This document shows positions 63,455-64,000 of a DNA stretch of 64,000 nt, piece by piece. A program made the position numbers and the translations under genes. This stretch comes from JAFGPL01 sp963781805 (lineage in GTDB: Bacteria; Bacteroidota; Bacteroidia; Bacteroidales; UBA10428), in the NCBI GenBank assembly GCA_963781805.1, contig CAWAHF010000004.1, positions 2,480,001 to 2,544,000 on the forward strand, written 5' to 3'. The notes below the pieces were generated by a model. The model worked only from the letters and a program-made list of their open reading frames with translations, had not been told where the DNA came from and made no database searches. Numbering within the stretch: position 1 is the first letter of the stretch; each line of letters opens with the position of its first letter.

Positions 63455-64000
63455 ATGAGAATATACTGCTTTGTATTATGTATTCTCACTTATGTGCAGT
63501 GTTCAGCCCAGGATGAGTTGGTATTGTCTTCGGACAGATTACCAGGCAACGATACTGTCTGGATTTTTAAACCTGCCGGTTATACTACGAATCAAAAATT
63601 TCCAGTCGTCTATTTGCTTCATGGGTTAGGAGGAAAATATGATTCATGGAATAAACTGGTGAATCTTCAGGATTATGCAGATATATATGGTTTTATGATC
63701 ATTTGTCCGGATGGATTCACCGATTCATATTTCTTCGACAGCCCGCTTATTAAAAATTCGAAGTTTGAGACATTTTTCACCAAAGAACTCTACCCGTTTA
63801 TTCTTAAAAAATATGCGGTTGACAGTTCAAAAATTTTCATAACAGGATTAAGTATGGGCGGAGCAGGGGCCATGTATTTATTTATAAGAAATCAACAATT
63901 ATTTCTAGGTGCCGGAAGCACCAGCGGGGTCTTTAACCTGAACGATTCGGGCAGTAAATACAAAAGTCTTTCCAGGCTGCTTGGCGACTACCTTTCAAAT
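63455..64000 (+). CDS. Secreted esterase, alpha/beta hydrolase (partial, cut by window edge)
   Basis: At least 182 residues from the ATG at 63455; the gene runs off the right edge. The signal peptide is MRIYCFVLCILTYVQCSAQ. LLHGLGGKYDSW carries the oxyanion loop and ITGLSMGGAGAMYL the nucleophilic Ser (GxSxG) near residue 131; PDGFTDSYFFDSP precedes it. This layout is that of the esterase D / feruloyl esterase group. It is 39 bp after the metallopeptidase gene and may be in the same transcript. Confidence 0.88.
   Translation, partial: MRIYCFVLCILTYVQCSAQDELVLSSDRLPGNDTVWIFKPAGYTTNQKFPVVYLLHGLGGKYDSWNKLVNLQDYADIYGFMIICPDGFTDSYFFDSPLIKNSKFETFFTKELYPFILKKYAVDSSKIFITGLSMGGAGAMYLFIRNQQLFLGAGSTSGVFNLNDSGSKYKSLSRLLGDYLSN

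Overview
The window is AT-rich chromosomal DNA from a member of the Bacteroidota, most likely an uncultured Bacteroidales or Marinilabiliales relative. The inference rests on gene content: LolC/E-type permease, CreD with its own winged-helix regulator, DUF6252-type and other short lipoproteins, malic enzyme fused to a phosphotransacetylase-like domain, DUF1361 and DUF2062 proteins, and small NqrM-like membrane proteins. It also rests on the near absence of Shine-Dalgarno sequences and on several TAnnTTTG -7 boxes. No rRNA, tRNA, CRISPR array or integrase gene was seen.

Layout. 0-5.4 kb: housekeeping genes (AcpH, Pgi, GpsA, a methyltransferase, a GNAT enzyme). 5.4-9.2 kb: a cassette-like accessory stretch with a HigB/HigA toxin-antitoxin pair, two lipoproteins and an outer-membrane beta-barrel protein, all on the minus strand and separated by folded repeats of about 130 bp that resemble integron attC sites. 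9.2-26.0 kb: a defence island bounded by about 300-bp direct repeats. Inside it are an unknown 229-aa gene, an array of seven 42-bp palindromic units, an IS21-like end relic, a coupled SIR2 / HerA-ATPase / trypsin-like protease operon, and a type I restriction-modification operon. The RM operon carries a RelE-like gene and an HTH-ImmA/IrrE gene between hsdM and hsdS, and a second SIR2-domain gene after hsdR. 26.0-64 kb: core genes again (ssb, LolC/E-like permease, rbfA, trpS, uvrB, cyclase-HD fusion, dgkA, creD module, nfo, araA, ruvC, HIT, greA, malic enzyme, a glycosyltransferase, murB) mixed with lipoproteins, two pseudogenes and MITE-like elements. The right edge cuts an esterase gene.

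How the genes work together. The two defence operons are convergent in theme: each pairs a nucleic-acid-engaging machine (HerA ATPase; HsdMSR) with a predicted SIR2-type NAD-consuming effector. The HerA operon adds a serine protease with an intact His/Asp/Ser triad, which as far as I know is not part of the described two-gene SIR2-HerA systems and is the best candidate for an undescribed system. The attC-like sites, direct repeats, TA pairs and half-decayed paralogous fragments on both sides indicate that 5.3-26.6 kb is a hot spot of gene gain and loss. Housekeeping clusters elsewhere look ordinary.
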